Assembly (NCBI RefSeq): GCF_000003815.2
Contig: NC_049984.1
Coordinates: forward strand, 19,987,861 to 20,051,860
Length of the DNA: 64,000 nucleotides
Direction: 5' to 3'
Source of the DNA: Branchiostoma floridae
Lineage: Eukaryota; Chordata; Leptocardii; Amphioxiformes; Branchiostomatidae
Shown here: positions 1 through 10,322 of the stretch, one piece after another
Position numbering within the stretch: position 1 is the first letter of the stretch
Layout: every line of letters begins with the position of its first letter
Made by a program: the position numbers and the translations under genes
Notes under the pieces: generated by a model
Told to the model about the DNA's origin: nothing
The model's input: the letters and a program-made list of their open reading frames with translations, nothing else
The model's database searches: none

Positions 1-342
1 AGATTATAACAGTTTGCACACTCATATATGTTTCTATATGTATTATGTAATGTTACAACATGATTTTGCTTTATTTGCTCATTGAGCTGTTGCACAAAAT
101 CAAATAATCCAAACATACATGTAAATGTAATGTCAGCAATACATTTGAATTTTCTATATTTACCTTTAGTCCATTCTCTACCTATATCTTTTAAGCTTGT
201 AGCTTTAGTTGCTACTATGTTTTTAGCTGAGTTTGTCAGTAAGCTGACGCTGTCAGGCTCTTCCATTTGTATGCACGTGTTTCAATACATATATACCTGC
301 CCCGGCCAAACTGACGAAACATAAAAATACCACAGCGCCTAC
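1..342. other. No gene recognised
   Basis: AT-rich sequence. An 80-codon plus-strand frame at 82-324 has no family resemblance and no supporting splice or promoter signal. Confidence 0.5.
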
Positions 343-799
343 CTCCTGGAGACCTCCCTGGGCCTGCTGGCCAGGAACTGGAGGAACAACGGCCGCTTCT
401 GGTGGCACCGGGGCCGGCGGAACTTGGACCGGTGGCGCCTGGGGCTGGTGTAAAATGGGCGGCCCGGGCCCGTCTGCACTGCTTACTGGACTCGGCCCGG
501 CTGAGATGGAGCTGCCGGCGGAACGGGGCGCTGAGGACGAATCATCACGTACTACTTTAACTTTGTAATATCACCAGGGTTAAGACTACATGGTGGCCCT
601 AAACGGTGTACTTCTGATGGAGGGCGTTAGATTACTCATTTATGGCTTTACTGATACACAACTGAATTTCTATTCTTCTGTGAGGAGAAGAGTCTGCAGG
701 TAGTTGTTGGCTCGACTTCCTCTTTCCCTCACCCTGGCGGGGTTTTGCTACATTGTATTTGAAGTATCTAGACGTGGCAGGCCTGTCAACATGACCGTT
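343..799 (-). CDS. Two exons of an unrecognised proline-rich protein
   Basis: Two exons join in phase on the minus strand. The upstream exon (799-733) follows a long T-run ending in CAG and ends at G|GTGAGG. It encodes a short basic stretch including SRYFKYNVAKPRQ. The downstream exon (530-343) follows TCCTCAG and ends at CAGGAG|GTAGGC. The split codon G+CG restores one open frame through both exons, giving about 85 residues. The second exon is far more GC-rich than its surroundings and encodes a Pro/Val/Ala/Gln-rich low-complexity segment (for example PPAPVPPEAAVVPPVPGQQ). The flanking first and last exons were not found. The function is unknown; a nuclear or adaptor linker region is one possibility. 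The splice signals and phase agreement are seen directly; expression is inferred. Confidence 0.42.
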
Positions 800-1149
800 C
801 TGAAAAAAAAAAAGATATCACTGTCACTGCATTAACACTTTTCATCTCAATGATATGGTACAATGATTATACTTTAATTTATAGCCTTATGTGTGTCCCA
901 TATTGAGATACAGGACACCTATTGATGTCAAATGATTGAAAGGATACCTTGAGGAAAGAAATTTACATGTGCAGGGCCGAGTTATGACAGGCTATTGACG
1001 TAATGTAATCATCTGTCTGAGATTGTGAAGATGTTATAATATAACGTAAAATGGCAGCCTTGATGTATTATTTTATTATGGCTATACCGCATTAAATGTG
1101 TTATATTGACAAGATTTGATATAAGAAAGTATATCATATAATCTGAGGT
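800..1149. other. No gene recognised
   Basis: AT-rich spacer. Its only notable feature is the poly-T splice acceptor of the exon ending at 799. Confidence 0.5.
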
Positions 1150-1480
1150 CTGGTATCTTGTAGGCCTTCAAATCGTGACTGGCTTAGTGGAAATACGGTG
1201 CTCTGTCTGCAACCCTATGGAAATTGGCTGCGCAACCGTTATCGACTCCTGTCATATTTCCATCACCATTAAAGCACTGGGCTCTGAAGTTGGCTGGGGT
1301 GAGATTTAGCATGGTTAGATCTTTAAGTATGGTATCACAGAGCGCTTTCCCTGTGATTTTGTCGCAGTGTACAAACAGGAGCAATCGTTTTTGTCTTTTA
1401 ACTATCTGACCAGTAACCCAATTGCTCCCAATTGCTGACATCTGTCAGTTCATCCGCCATGATCTCGTAGAGTGGGCCAA
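1150..1480 (-). pseudogene. hAT-like (ZMYM/DUF4371 type) transposase relic
   Basis: The reading frames match the central catalytic region of hAT-like proteins annotated as DUF4371. In order they show IMADELTDVSNWEQL, then FVHCDKITGKALCDTIL, then the stretch ending FNGDGNMTGVDNGCAA, then a histidine followed by ASHDLKA. In the family these correspond to the DE-TD motif, the linker, the (Y)DGA.NM.G motif and the HC-x2-H motif. The first two blocks are in different frames, so there is a frameshift near 1440. The cysteine expected after the final histidine is replaced by a stop codon. These defects make the copy non-functional. The normal role would be DNA cut-and-paste transposition; only about 100 of the usual 600 or more residues remain. 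Confidence 0.7.
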
Positions 1481-1589
1481 AGGGTTAGTTGGAAATGTTA
1501 CTTACAATGGTCTGTAGAATGTACTTAATCCTCCTGCAGTTGGTTTTGTGATGTTTTTTATATGTATGTCTGACGTTATATATATACCT

Positions 1590-1776
1590 TGACATTATTT
1601 GAGTCAAGGCATGCTCTCTCTGCCTTCACTATGTCCCCAGCAGTGCTGAACACCCGCTCACTGGGGACACTTGTGCCTGGGACAATCAGGTACTTGCGTG
1701 CATGCCTGTTCAAGAGGGGAACTCATCTTGCTTTCCCTTCCAGAAGGCTACAATATCTAGACCTGTTGAGTCGGGT
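1590..1776 (-). pseudogene. hAT transposase C-terminal dimerisation domain relic
   Basis: The minus strand encodes a typical hAT C-terminal (Dimer_Tnp_hAT) signature: ARKYLIVPGTSVPSERVFST followed by AGDIVKAERACL. The conserved SERVFS core is complete. Just upstream, the Phe-Pro of the usual FP.L motif is in another frame, so one indel separates it from the rest. The domain lies 5' of the DUF4371 relic on the same strand, which is the reverse of the order inside one transposase. The two are therefore probably different elements, or one rearranged element. The domain normally dimerises the transposase. Confidence 0.75.
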
Positions 1777-1810
1777 GTCCATCTTATCTAACGTTGCATC
1801 TCATGAATAA

Positions 1811-2098
1811 TTCTTTTGCTGATAAATTGCTGTATGAATGATGATATGAATGATTTTATTTGTAAAACATTGCAGCTTGGTAGCTGAATTGCGAGTTACA
1901 TTACACATACATAATACATACATACATAAATTAGCACAAACATCGTGAATAAAACTAGGCTATTGAATCTCTGCATAAATCTACACAGTATTCCGACAGT
2001 TTACACAAAGACATTGTTTGAAAAGAAGCTAGGCTAATACAGACGTACTAATAGTCTCTAGCATTGTACTAGTAGTCTCTAAGATACACTTTCGGACA
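1811..2098. other. No gene; imperfect CATA repeat
   Basis: AT-rich DNA holding a short imperfect (ACAT)n run near 1906-1930, between the hAT relic and the retrotransposon tail. Confidence 0.5.
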
Positions 2099-2706
2099 CT
2101 AGTGGCCACTTGCATACAAAAGCACGTGGGATAAAGGATAACGCATGTCTTTTTGTCTTATCATTTTTGCACAATATGGTCTTCTGCTGCGTAGATCGTG
2201 GTGAGTGACCGTGGGGTTGGTTAAGAATGCCCAGAGAGAAGACTCGTCCTGAAGGGTATTTTCAAGAGTTCTCAGTGTAGCTCTCTCACGTCTACTAGCT
2301 AGTGATGGGATAGAGTCAACAGAAAGTCTGTCATACAACGCTTTTGAACAGATTCAAGAGAGTCCGAAAGATGATTTGGCAATCCTCCCCACACAGGGCT
2401 CGCGTACTCGAGGATAGGTCTAATAAATGTCAGGTAAATCTGGGTTAGGACGTCTACAGAGAGACCCGCTTTCTTAGCGATGCAAAGGTAGTAAATTCTC
2501 GGTCGGACTCTGCTCAGCATGTATTGTATGTGAGCATCCCAGGTGAGGTCATAAGAGATGTGAACACCAAGTAGCTTGAAGGTAGTGACCCTTTTAATCT
2601 CATTACCAGCTATGGTAGGATGGGGTGGAAAGGGTATATTGGCCTCTTTCCTGGTACTGATTACCATGTCCATGGTTTTCTTGTTTGTACTTGCAACTGT
2701 TAATCT
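2099..2706 (-). pseudogene. Non-LTR retrotransposon ORF2, 3' end
   Basis: The minus strand encodes the thumb and C-terminal tail of a non-LTR reverse transcriptase. Visible blocks are TTFKLLGVHISYDLTWDAHI, then IYLTFIRPILEYASPVWGG and then the ESVQKR motif. These match the 'F-LLGV-----L-W--HI' and 'Y---IRPvLEYA-PVW' signatures shared by CR1-, L2- and Jockey-type elements. A frameshift near 2330 moves the remainder (LPSL-like box, here IPSLASRRERA) into another frame. The catalytic palm is absent, so this is a 5'-truncated, dead copy. The clade is not resolved; CR1-like is the best guess. Confidence 0.75.
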
Positions 2707-2792
2707 TTATCGCCGTTATCTCTGTCACTCATGCCGTCTGTCAAGTAATCACAAATCTGATCTGGCTGCACACCAAATGCTAGTTTTTCGTT

Positions 2793-4033
2793 TTATGTTT
2801 GACCTGACTGAGGCGGGAATAGGCTGATGCTGTATATCCTACAAACTTGGTCATTGGCTCTTATAATGTCGGTCACTTTTACCACTTTTGACGTGAGGTC
2901 TGGTTGTACTACCCTTCTCGCTGGACACAATAAGCCTGTCTCAACCTGGCCCTTTTTGTGTTTTTTTAGTTGTTTTCCCAGAGGGCTGTGCATAAGCAGC
3001 GTTAGGGTTTTCGCTTCCATCAAATTGGCAGACAATAAAGTAAGAATACCGGACAGAATTTAATTAGATTACAATGTAGTAACATTATTACCATGACACC
3101 CTGTACAACTAAAAACATTTCCCACGTATGCGGCATCTGTAATGTGCACAAGTAACCTGAGGTAAGGGTCTGTCGTTACGCCATTTAATGACTCGAGAAA
3201 ACATTTCAGTGCAGCTTTATATCCTTCCTCACAGTCCGTGCTTAAGACCATTACCAGAGTCTTGGCACTGCTGTCCCTTCTCAATACATTTTGTGCACAC
3301 TCTGATGCTCGGATGGATAGTTCTGTGTCCAATGACAAAACACTAGTCGCAAACATGACCATTTCCAAGACACTGATTGCAATGGCCTACACAGTCCGGT
3401 ACGTTCTCCACGACCATGTCATTAACTGACGCCAAACGTAAGCAACCCGAGCAGCACTAGTGTTGTCGTAAATCTTTCTTCAAACATGTCAAACATGTAA
3501 TCGACAGCAACAGTCACCGACAAGCTCCCATCCAAGGTGTAAACCAGCTTTACATGGGCTTCTGACACAACATTGTCAGCACTCAGCAAGTTCCTCGATG
3601 TTTGCATCGTCTGCGTTTTTGACATATTGTACGTCAACTGGAAATGTGCCTGGTTGTGATGATGTAGTCAATTGTTGTACTAACTCCTTCTTGCCCCTCA
3701 AATACCGTCAAAAGATTGTATGATAGTGCCTCAATAACGCAGCCAACAAGCTTCTGTACACCCATTGTACCCTCGAGTGCCCTCATCGTGTTCAGTTCTT
3801 TCAATAACTGTTTCCTGGTTTTGTCCATAGTCCACAAAATACTTGGATGCCACTTCCCCTACAAGAGGGACATTCACTTTACACACCTTTCCCAAGGAAC
3901 CTCTTCCTACATATTGTGCTGCCTTCATTACATCAACAAGGAAATCTCTGCCATGTATATAAGGGGATGGAATGTCTTCAAAGCGAGATAGGAATGTAGC
4001 ACCGGTATGCTTTGACATTGCAGCATATTGCAT
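2793..4033 (-). pseudogene. Decayed unknown protein, about 400 codons
   Basis: A chain of overlapping open segments on the minus strand reads as one ancestral protein broken by frameshifts. The order is 4033-3731, 3837-3634, 3637-3422, 3368-3069 and 3035-2793. Neighbouring segments continue one another at each overlap; for example the codons for QLLKELN lie in one frame and the preceding KYFVDYG in another. The composition is protein-like throughout (SRFEDIPSPYIHGRDFLVD, KLVYTLDGSLSVTVAVDYMF, DLTSKVVKVTDIIRANDQ). I do not recognise the family. A transposon-encoded protein or a dead host gene are both possible. At least three indels are needed to restore one frame. Confidence 0.4.
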
Positions 4034-4496
4034 TTACAAGAGGATATTATACAAGATGTTGATATCTCCAACAGAGCATCATCCCTTCTCCCCGGATGTT
4101 TCCTATTATACAGGACTGTCGACACAAACGACTTTGTAATGTCGTCATGGCTGAGCCGGGTTGCTGTTAAGTGCGCATCATGGACGTTGAGTAGAAAATC
4201 GTCCAGGACATTTTACTACAAAGGCATTATTTCTGCTGCAGGACCATACATTGGATAATGCGGCCCACTAACAAACTTTGACAAGTTTTATTCAAATGCA
4301 CAGGATGTTTTATTCAAATGACTCGTGATACCGCTTCCTCCTTCGACGCCGCCTTCTTCCTTATGGCAGGATTACAGACCTGGCACACCCTATTAGGAAT
4401 CCTGTGGTTACAACTATACATTATGTATGACATTTGCCTAACACCCTAAAATATGATTATTGGGGCATTTGCTTAACCTGGCTGGTAGTCTGCGGT
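4034..4496. other. No gene recognised
   Basis: Nothing supported by signals on either strand. It lies just beyond the stop codon of the gene ending at 4497. Confidence 0.4.
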
Positions 4497-5409
4497 CTAT
4501 AGCAGATTCTGGTTGGTGGGTGGTTCTTCAGCATCTTGATGACCAGATACAAAAGTCTTGTCTCCTCGGTCACACATGCTCCCTGAGCTGAGGGTACCAG
4601 CTAAACTCAATCTTTTGGACTTGTTGTCTAATGCTTTATCTCCAGTAAGAGCTTCTTCTACTTTAGGCTTGTATACGAGCGCAGGGATGTATTCCTCCTT
4701 GTCTAGTTTTTCTACGAAGAAACATGGACAACACTCTCCGCGGAGACGAGTTCGGAGACCGCTTACGTCACGAAGTCCGAGTGCTGAAAACAGGAATCCT
4801 GGTTAGGGAATGTCTTATTGCGGTATATATACTATATACTGTACTGTAGTACACAATGGTTCTATTTTAGTACTACACAATGGTTGTATTGTACTACACT
4901 GAGTCCCTCAGTCTTAAGTTCTCTCAGCAGGCTGCAGTGTTCAGCCTTCTACTTGTCCTAGCATTTCACCGGTCACAGGCTGCCTCAAAGTCGCAGTCCT
5001 CTGCAGGTGGACGCTCGACGGATGTCATCAGCAGGTTGTTCAGGGTGGATTATTCACATTTTTCTTAGTTCACAATGTTAGAGATTGGGGTAACTGCTGA
5101 ACAAACCTAAAGCCTCTGCGTGTGGTCGTAGCCTGCCTCATCTGGAGCAAAGCCGTTGAAGGCTCACCCGCTCCTCCAGGTTGGTTACGATTTTGTCTTT
5201 GAAATGCTGAAATGAGATTCTAGATGCGGCGCCAGAGGCTCTGGCAAAAGTGGAAGTGGCATCCGGAAACGGTTGCGTGCGGAAACTACGTTTCAGTCGC
5301 CGTCATGAGTCCATCACCAATGTAGGCATCCTTGTCGTACGGTTTGTCGTATTCACGGAATATGTCCATCTCCAAACCCGGGAGTGGCTTACGCTGGAAG
5401 GGGTGGTAT
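4497..5409 (-). CDS. Four phase-matched exons of an unrecognised gene
   Basis: Four minus-strand exons join in phase. Exon 5409-5290 follows CTGTTTTCAG, encodes YHPFQRKPLPGLEMDIF and ends at GAAAC|GTAGTT. Exon 5240-5168 follows CTTTTGCCAG, encodes ISFQHFKDKIVTNLEER and ends at CGG|GTGAGC. Exon 5000-4970 (31 nt) follows CACCTGCAG and ends at G|GTGAAA. Terminal exon 4783-4497 follows TTTTCAG and runs to TAG. It encodes a Cys-Cys-x-Cys segment (GECCPCFFVEKLDKEEY) and a hydrophilic tail ending QNLL. Split codons agree at all three junctions. The product has about 200 known residues and no family I recognise. It has a charged, soluble composition with no signal peptide or membrane segment. The 31-nt exon is the weakest link. 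Confidence 0.5.
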
Positions 5410-5523
5410 CTGAAAACAGTGATTTTTAAAAGACTTGAGCGACCAAGTGACACTTTGTTGCGAGGCACGTAGAACATTTTTGGCACCTGGGGTATAAAAC
5501 CCTTCTTGCTGCTGTTTACTTAC

Positions 5524-5577
5524 TGATGAAAAAAGAACGTCATCTCTCCAGCCCACCTGGCCTAAAGGCTCCAGAAA
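5524..5577 (-). CDS. Possible 54-nt exon (FLEPLGQVGWRDDV)
   Basis: A clean exon candidate: TTTTCTCAG acceptor, 18 open codons (FLEPLGQVGWRDDVLFSS) and a perfect GTAAGT donor. It lies upstream of the four-exon gene at 4497-5409, but its phase (0) does not fit the next exon, which needs two carried bases. It may belong to an alternative transcript, or an intervening exon was missed. Confidence 0.3.
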
Positions 5578-5723
5578 CTGAGAAAAGTATTGTATTGAAG
5601 TATATGTGATGCATTTAGTGTATAAATATAAATCGTAAACAAGACAGTGTATGCAGGTCAAATGTAAGCCATGTATATAACAGATACAATAGGACACTGA
5701 GAAACTTATCTGGTCCTCCTTAC

Positions 5724-5811
5724 ACTTCTCATCTTTAGTAACATGTACAATGGTCTGCCTGACATCTGATCGTGGCTTTCCTTTTAGCACAACTTCATTG
5801 AAAACCAACAT
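5724..5811 (-). CDS. Possible first coding exon (MLVFNEVV...)
   Basis: Starts at ATG and runs 29 codons (MLVFNEVVLKGKPRSDVRQ and on) to a GTAAGG donor, leaving one base in phase 1. It is a candidate start of the gene that continues at lower coordinates, but the phases do not link directly to the exon at 5524-5577 or the one ending at 5409. Confidence 0.25.
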
Positions 5812-6173
5812 TTTGTTTATGGTTTATCTGCTTTATCTCCTATATCCCGCCAATGACAGCCTTCGTCTCAACGCCTACCGCAGCCTCCATCTCAACGCCT
5901 ACCAAAGCCTGCAAGGCATCGCAATCTACCACATACTTCACTTCCTTACACTTTCATACATTTTAATGGGGTAAATTTGGGAAATGACTACTATCAAAAC
6001 AACAATTCCTAGCCCAAAGTTACCTTACAAAAAGACCCTCACCCGTTTGAATTCAATATTGTCGAGAGAAACAAAAATAAAAAGTTGAAAGAGCTATGTG
6101 CCAATTAGCCCTACGTATCTTTGCTTTTTTTACATCCTTGCCAGAATATTTGATCGCCTTAATAAGCTTTCGT
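5812..6173. other. No gene; short 21-bp duplication
   Basis: Holds two tandem copies of a 21-bp unit around CTCAACGCCTACC near 5866-5908, then AT-rich DNA. Confidence 0.4.
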
Positions 6174-6404
6174 TTATCGGTTTCTTTTCTCTAACTGACT
6201 CCGCGTGGTTTTAGCTGGCTTATCGGTTTCTTTGACCCCGTCTTCTGCTGACTTCTTACTTGCTTGTTGGACTTGATTGACCTTGTTCTTTTTCGACTTG
6301 ACCTTGTCCTTCAGCGAATTGATTTTTCGGAGCTGTCTGCCTTCTCCCAGTACATTGAGAGTACACACCGATTCGATGTACTCTCCTAAAAACTCCTCCA
6401 GCAA
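6174..6404 (-). CDS. Lys-rich open frame, unrecognised
   Basis: A 76-codon open frame with a strongly basic middle (KDKVKSKKNKVNQVQQASKK) and a TAA stop. There is no ATG at its 5' end and no obvious acceptor. It could be the last exon of a nuclear protein, or an accidental frame. No family resemblance was seen. Confidence 0.2.
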   Translation of the reverse strand: MLEEFLGEYIESVCTLNVLGEGRQLRKINSLKDKVKSKKNKVNQVQQASKKSAEDGVKETDKPAKTTRSQLEKRNR

Positions 6405-6562
6405 CTCTCAAGCACAAGGAACCAAGAGTTAAATACCAAGAGACTCTTGACTCTAAAACGAACCATGTGTTACTCAGTACCAAGAGACCACGTCTAGCGA
6501 AATAATAGACGTAAAACGAGGACAACAACAACAACAACAACTGTTTGTCCATCCCAGGGTAA

Positions 6563-7520
6563 CCCTCATGTTTTGTCCCGAACTTCTAGTTTCTGATGCT
6601 ATCCAGGTACTATCTCGACAATATTCACCTATTTTTCTTATGCAGTTCGTGACAAAATGTCTCAAGAATTTTGAAAATGTGATGCCGACCGCGACTGTCA
6701 TCTATGATGGATTATCTTGTTGACGTGTTGGCGGGCCGGATCGGTCTACTTTGCAATATCATTGAACTCGTTGCAACGCATCTAATTTGTGTTTTACATT
6801 GTTTCAATCTTTTCCAAACCATGAAGACGTGTTTATGTTTTAAGTGTTTATCGAACATGTGAATCAACTGTATCCACTTCTCTGTTGGCTAAAAATACCA
6901 AATATTGCCATACCTACTTGAAGACATATCTGTCGCGTCAAGTGACAAAAGAAAACTAATCTTGGTTCTTCATTTTTTGCTTGCTGTACAGAAGCTCGTG
7001 AGATGAGGCGAATATCAATCAACTCAATATACTGGTGCAGCCCATATCAACAAATGGACACCTCCGATAGAGAAGTGTCATATTCAGGTCGACAATGCCA
7101 CTATCTTTCAGAAACGAAATCAGCACAGCTTGCAACATCTGATCATAATAGGGGTTCCCAAAACAATATATAACTACAATCAAACGTTACCATATGATTG
7201 GAGGCGGATCAAATCGTGACACATCACTGATGACATCGATGTTTAGTTATTGTGACAGAATATCCAACTTACTCGGGGTTTGTCAGTCAGGTATATTGTT
7301 GCAGCTGTCCAGCCTCTTGGAAACCCAGACTTCGGGGACTGTGCCTCTGGCTCAGTGGGGGCTGGTTCAGCTTAGTCAGATGGGTGTGTTGGATGTTCAA
7401 GTTATAAGTTTTGGGAAGTAAACCCCTTTAATCAGTTGTCAGCAGCTGACTTTAAGAAAGGCACAAGACCAAGAGTCTATCAAATGTCCTCAACATACTT
7501 TGGTTTGACATGACATTTTA
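6563..7520. repeat. Dispersed repeat, copy A
   Basis: Matches copies B (about 23700-24665) and C (about 44340-45215) over most of its length. It begins at the shared CTTCTAGTTTCTGATGCTAT block and ends past CCTCAACATACTTTGGTTTG. It lacks the first 600 bases present in B and C. It contains no convincing reading frame. See copy C for the idea that the family is an LTR. Confidence 0.75.
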
Positions 7521-7627
7521 GAATGACTAATTGAACATTGTCATGTGAGGTAACGATAATGTTGGCTGTTTTTGGAATTGGCGTGGTACTAATGCTGTTT
7601 TGGCAAACTTGGTTGTGTGGCGCTCAC

Positions 7628-7829
7628 CTCCTGTCCGTTTGCAAAACCATTCGCCGCCGCCAGGATGACAAAGTGGGTAAGGCAGGTAACGGATTCCTGG
7701 AGCAGGGCCTCCGGTGAGGGCGCCGACCCTGTCCAAGATTTGCTAGGGCTCGAGCTGGGATAGAGGGACATAAGCATCGAAACGAGCCAGCCGGTCCTCC
7801 GCGGGTGTAGCCTCGTTGGCATCCGTGGT
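7628..7829 (-). CDS. Exon with an internal frame switch
   Basis: Bounded by TTGTTCCTCAG and CAGGAG|GTGAGC. The first third reads as protein in one frame (DANEATPAEDRLARFDAYVP) and meets TAG at about 7743. The rest reads as protein in the next frame (ESVTCLTHFVILAAANGFA). A third frame is open throughout and is the only one that fits the phase of the exon at 7953-8295, but its composition (many Arg and Pro) looks unnatural. The simplest reading is one lost base in a real exon, through mutation or assembly error. The product is unrecognised. Confidence 0.35.
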
Positions 7830-7952
7830 CTGAGGAACAAAATAGACAACACTGCGACTGACCAAGGTGGCCCCCTGGCGCAGAACTGGAGCGACCATGG
7901 TAGTGCGTCTAACCAGGTGACCGCCCCCTGTAACTAGTGTAAGTTCCCTTAC

Positions 7953-8295
7953 TTCTAGTCGGCTCTTTGAACCTCATATCGCCATTCCCCACTAACAATG
8001 CATGTGTCTTCGGAAACCTGTCCAGCTGCAGATAGGACTCCAGCTTCAGTAGGACACTGCTCGCTGTGTCCTGGACAGCTGGTACCCCATCATTCAGCCC
8101 TGGTGGTGAATGATGGTCCTGTGCCTTCCGATAGAACATATCAGCAACATCAGAGTCGTCCTTACTTAAGCGAAATCGGAATTGGCCAGGCTGGGACTGT
8201 CCCTTTATCTTTGATATCTTCGACTTGAGCCAGTCCCGTATGTTGTGCAACCCCTTAAAGCCTGCTACACTCTGCATGTAGCGTGGTCTTTTCAT
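7953..8295 (-). CDS. First exon of an unrecognised protein
   Basis: Starts at ATG (8295) and runs 114 codons to A|GTAAGG. The sequence is natural-looking and charged: it starts MKRPRYMQSVAGFKGLHNIR, has a basic segment KSKISKIKGQSQPGQ, and then a Leu-rich part (SSVLLKLESYLQLDRF). There is no signal peptide. The next acceptor is the exon starting at 7829. I do not recognise the family. Confidence 0.4.
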
Positions 8296-8338
8296 GCCGG
8301 CTTTTGCCTATAAGGGTGATACAAGCCGTGTTCCACCC

Positions 8339-8596
8339 GAGACAAATAAAAACATGGTACTGCTATTCACCATTCTGATCATTACGTCTACCTTTGCAGG
8401 CAAAGGTACAGAACTACTGTAGTATTGATAATGATTTTGCTGTATAATACAGGTGCAACGTATAGGTGCAAAATCTTATTTCCTTTGCAGGCCTACATGA
8501 TGTAATATGACCCAGGAGCCACAAGATCCCAAGAACTGCGCAGGTAGACGTAATGATCAGAATGGTGAATAGCAGTACCATGTTTTTATTTGTCTC
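8339..8596. repeat. Foldback element with perfect 55-bp arms
   Basis: Bases 8339-8393 and 8542-8596 are perfect reverse complements (arms start GAGACAAATAAAAACATGG). They are separated by 148 bases with no reading frame. Similarity fades within a few bases outside the arms. This is the layout of a young MITE or foldback transposon; the RNA would form a long perfect hairpin. Confidence 0.85.
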
Positions 8597-8936
8597 TTGA
8601 TACCCAAGGACTAGATACGTAGGTCATCATGATTGCCTTCGTTGACAACGATTCAACTGTAAACAGATAGTTTTTGAGGTATATTTTATTTTGAATATAT
8701 TATTTCGGGCAAAGATGTTAAGGGAGGGTGATCTTTAATGGAAATGCTGTGCATTTGCCTCTTTGGTTATGCAAATGAACAAGTAAACAAAGGATTTCAG
8801 GCAATAGTGTTGGCACATTATGCAAATGATTTGTAGTTGTCCATTTTTCTCGTCGATTATGCAAATGAAGTCTTAAAAGTATTTCCGGTGTAAGTTTTGT
8901 ACATAATCGATGATAATGCAATTGTCTTCGTAGTTG

Positions 8937-9185
8937 TCAACGAAATTGTGTCGAAACGACACAGGGGTGTCGAAACGACACAGGGACGACGATTGCAAAT
9001 ATGAATTTCCTGTCCACTGGGACTGCCTTTGAGGAGTCCTTCTTGAATATGCCATCTTTGGCCACCATGAATCTGATATTGGTTGTGCTGGCAACAGTTT
9101 TCAACTCGCCTATGAACCGACCGTCGTCTTGTTCATAGGCGACGGCGACAGTGTCACCTATCTCAAGATCAAGATCAAGATCCAT
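8937..9185 (-). CDS. Tudor-like 'VAVAY' domain, partial
   Basis: Encodes a small beta-rich module beginning with acidic DLDLDLEIGDTVAVAYEQDD, then FIGELKTVAS and RFMVAKDGIFKKDSSK. This pattern occurs at the C-terminus of multi-copy, transposon-like proteins in fish and invertebrates and resembles Tudor/SH3-like barrels that bind chromatin or methylated peptides. The DNA is about 90% identical to the same module at 14930-15120. After the domain the frame runs into unrelated sequence with several ATGCAAAT octamers, so the copy is probably truncated. Function is inferred only from the pattern. Confidence 0.5.
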   Translation of the reverse strand: MDLDLDLEIGDTVAVAYEQDDGRFIGELKTVASTTNIRFMVAKDGIFKKDSSKAVPVDRKFIFAIVVPVSFRHPCVVSTQFR

Positions 9186-9479
9186 GCTCTCCTCGCCGTC
9201 CTCGCGGGAAACCTTTTCCTCCAGTATCAGAGTGAATTACTCTTTGTTGCCATTTGTACGCGAGTACGTAAATAAATCAAACGTTTCCAAAGTTTGTTTA
9301 CACGTAATGTAGTCTTCTAGGCCTAAAGTACTGGATATAGCTCCAGTAGCCAAAATCGTTTTCATGCCGCTTGTTGCTTTTCAGCATTCCCGCCATTTCT
9401 TTCCGGAGTTGGGTGTCTTGGTGGTATTTCGATGCTGAAGGGAGTTATGTCATGGAAAGAGAGCTTGTTTGGCCGTCTC

Positions 9480-10322
9480 CTAGGCACGGTTTGGGGCAAA
9501 GCACACCTGTGCCAATAAACAGCTCCTTTTCTCCTTGGTTGGCTTATTAACAGTTATCTTGTTGAAAAGCTTCATTACTACGTCTAAGTCCTTATCAACA
9601 AGGCGGTCGTCCCAACCAAACGGGGTAGGCTTGATGTTGCCGCTTCTGGCATATATGTCACCGACACAAAATGGCATTGTTTGAAAATACCACTGTTCAG
9701 TTCTAGAGTAAGGCATATACTAAATATTTTATGAACACTTTTCTTCTGCTCCTAACACACATGGCACATACTTGTATATGAATGTTGCATGATTTTTATG
9801 TGTAATTCTTACCTGCCAAGGAGGCACATACCCTGCCCAGTTGCTCATCATCACGGGCCTCTTCATTAGTCTCCCGGGTCACTGCTCCCACCTGGTGGCA
9901 TACTGCTTTAAGATGACTGATGAGGCGGCTGTACTTTGATTTCTTCCAGTCACCCGTTACGGTTCCCGATACCATGTTTAGAGCACATTCCTTCTTCTTT
10001 TTCATTTCTCGGACGATGGTATACAGGTCTTTGAGCCCTATTGTGTACATCGCCCATCTTTTCTGCTCTCGGGAACTGCAGCTGGAATTTAGGTAGCCAA
10101 TAGAATTTAGGAATCTACTTTGAAAAACACAGCATTCAATTTATGGAAAGAAGGGCTGTATAGCCTTCACTCTTACCTGTGGGTTTTGAGGTAGCGGTTG
10201 ACAATCTTGGCTTTAACCACACTCGACCTGTTCTTTCACATCTGCAGAGGGATTCTCGCTCGAACCGTCTCACCCACCTCATAAATAGAAGGTGGTTTCT
10301 TAGTCAACTTCCGTTGTACCAT
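9480..10322 (-). pseudogene. Integrase-like gene, C-terminal exons
   Basis: Exon 10322-10177 encodes KLTKKPPSIYEVGETVRARI and, after an in-frame TGA at 10238-10236, SSVVKAKIVNRYLKTH, ending at CACAG|GTAAGA. The 'Y-VGE-V-vR-P...gkIv-r' layout resembles the SH3-like C-terminal region of KRBA2/Ginger-type integrases. Exon 10075-9813 follows CTGCAG, joins in phase and encodes a basic helical segment (YTIVREMKKKKECALN). It ends at GCAG|GTAAGA. Segment 9716-9480 encodes an unrecognised but protein-like stretch (SGNIKPTPFGWDDRLVDKDL) to TGA. The stop codon in the first exon suggests a dead copy. The integrase core was not found upstream. Confidence 0.4.

Noticed and set aside
8718-8921. 67-codon frame with repeated LHLHN
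   Set aside because: It arises from repeated ATGCAAAT-containing DNA, not from a protein.
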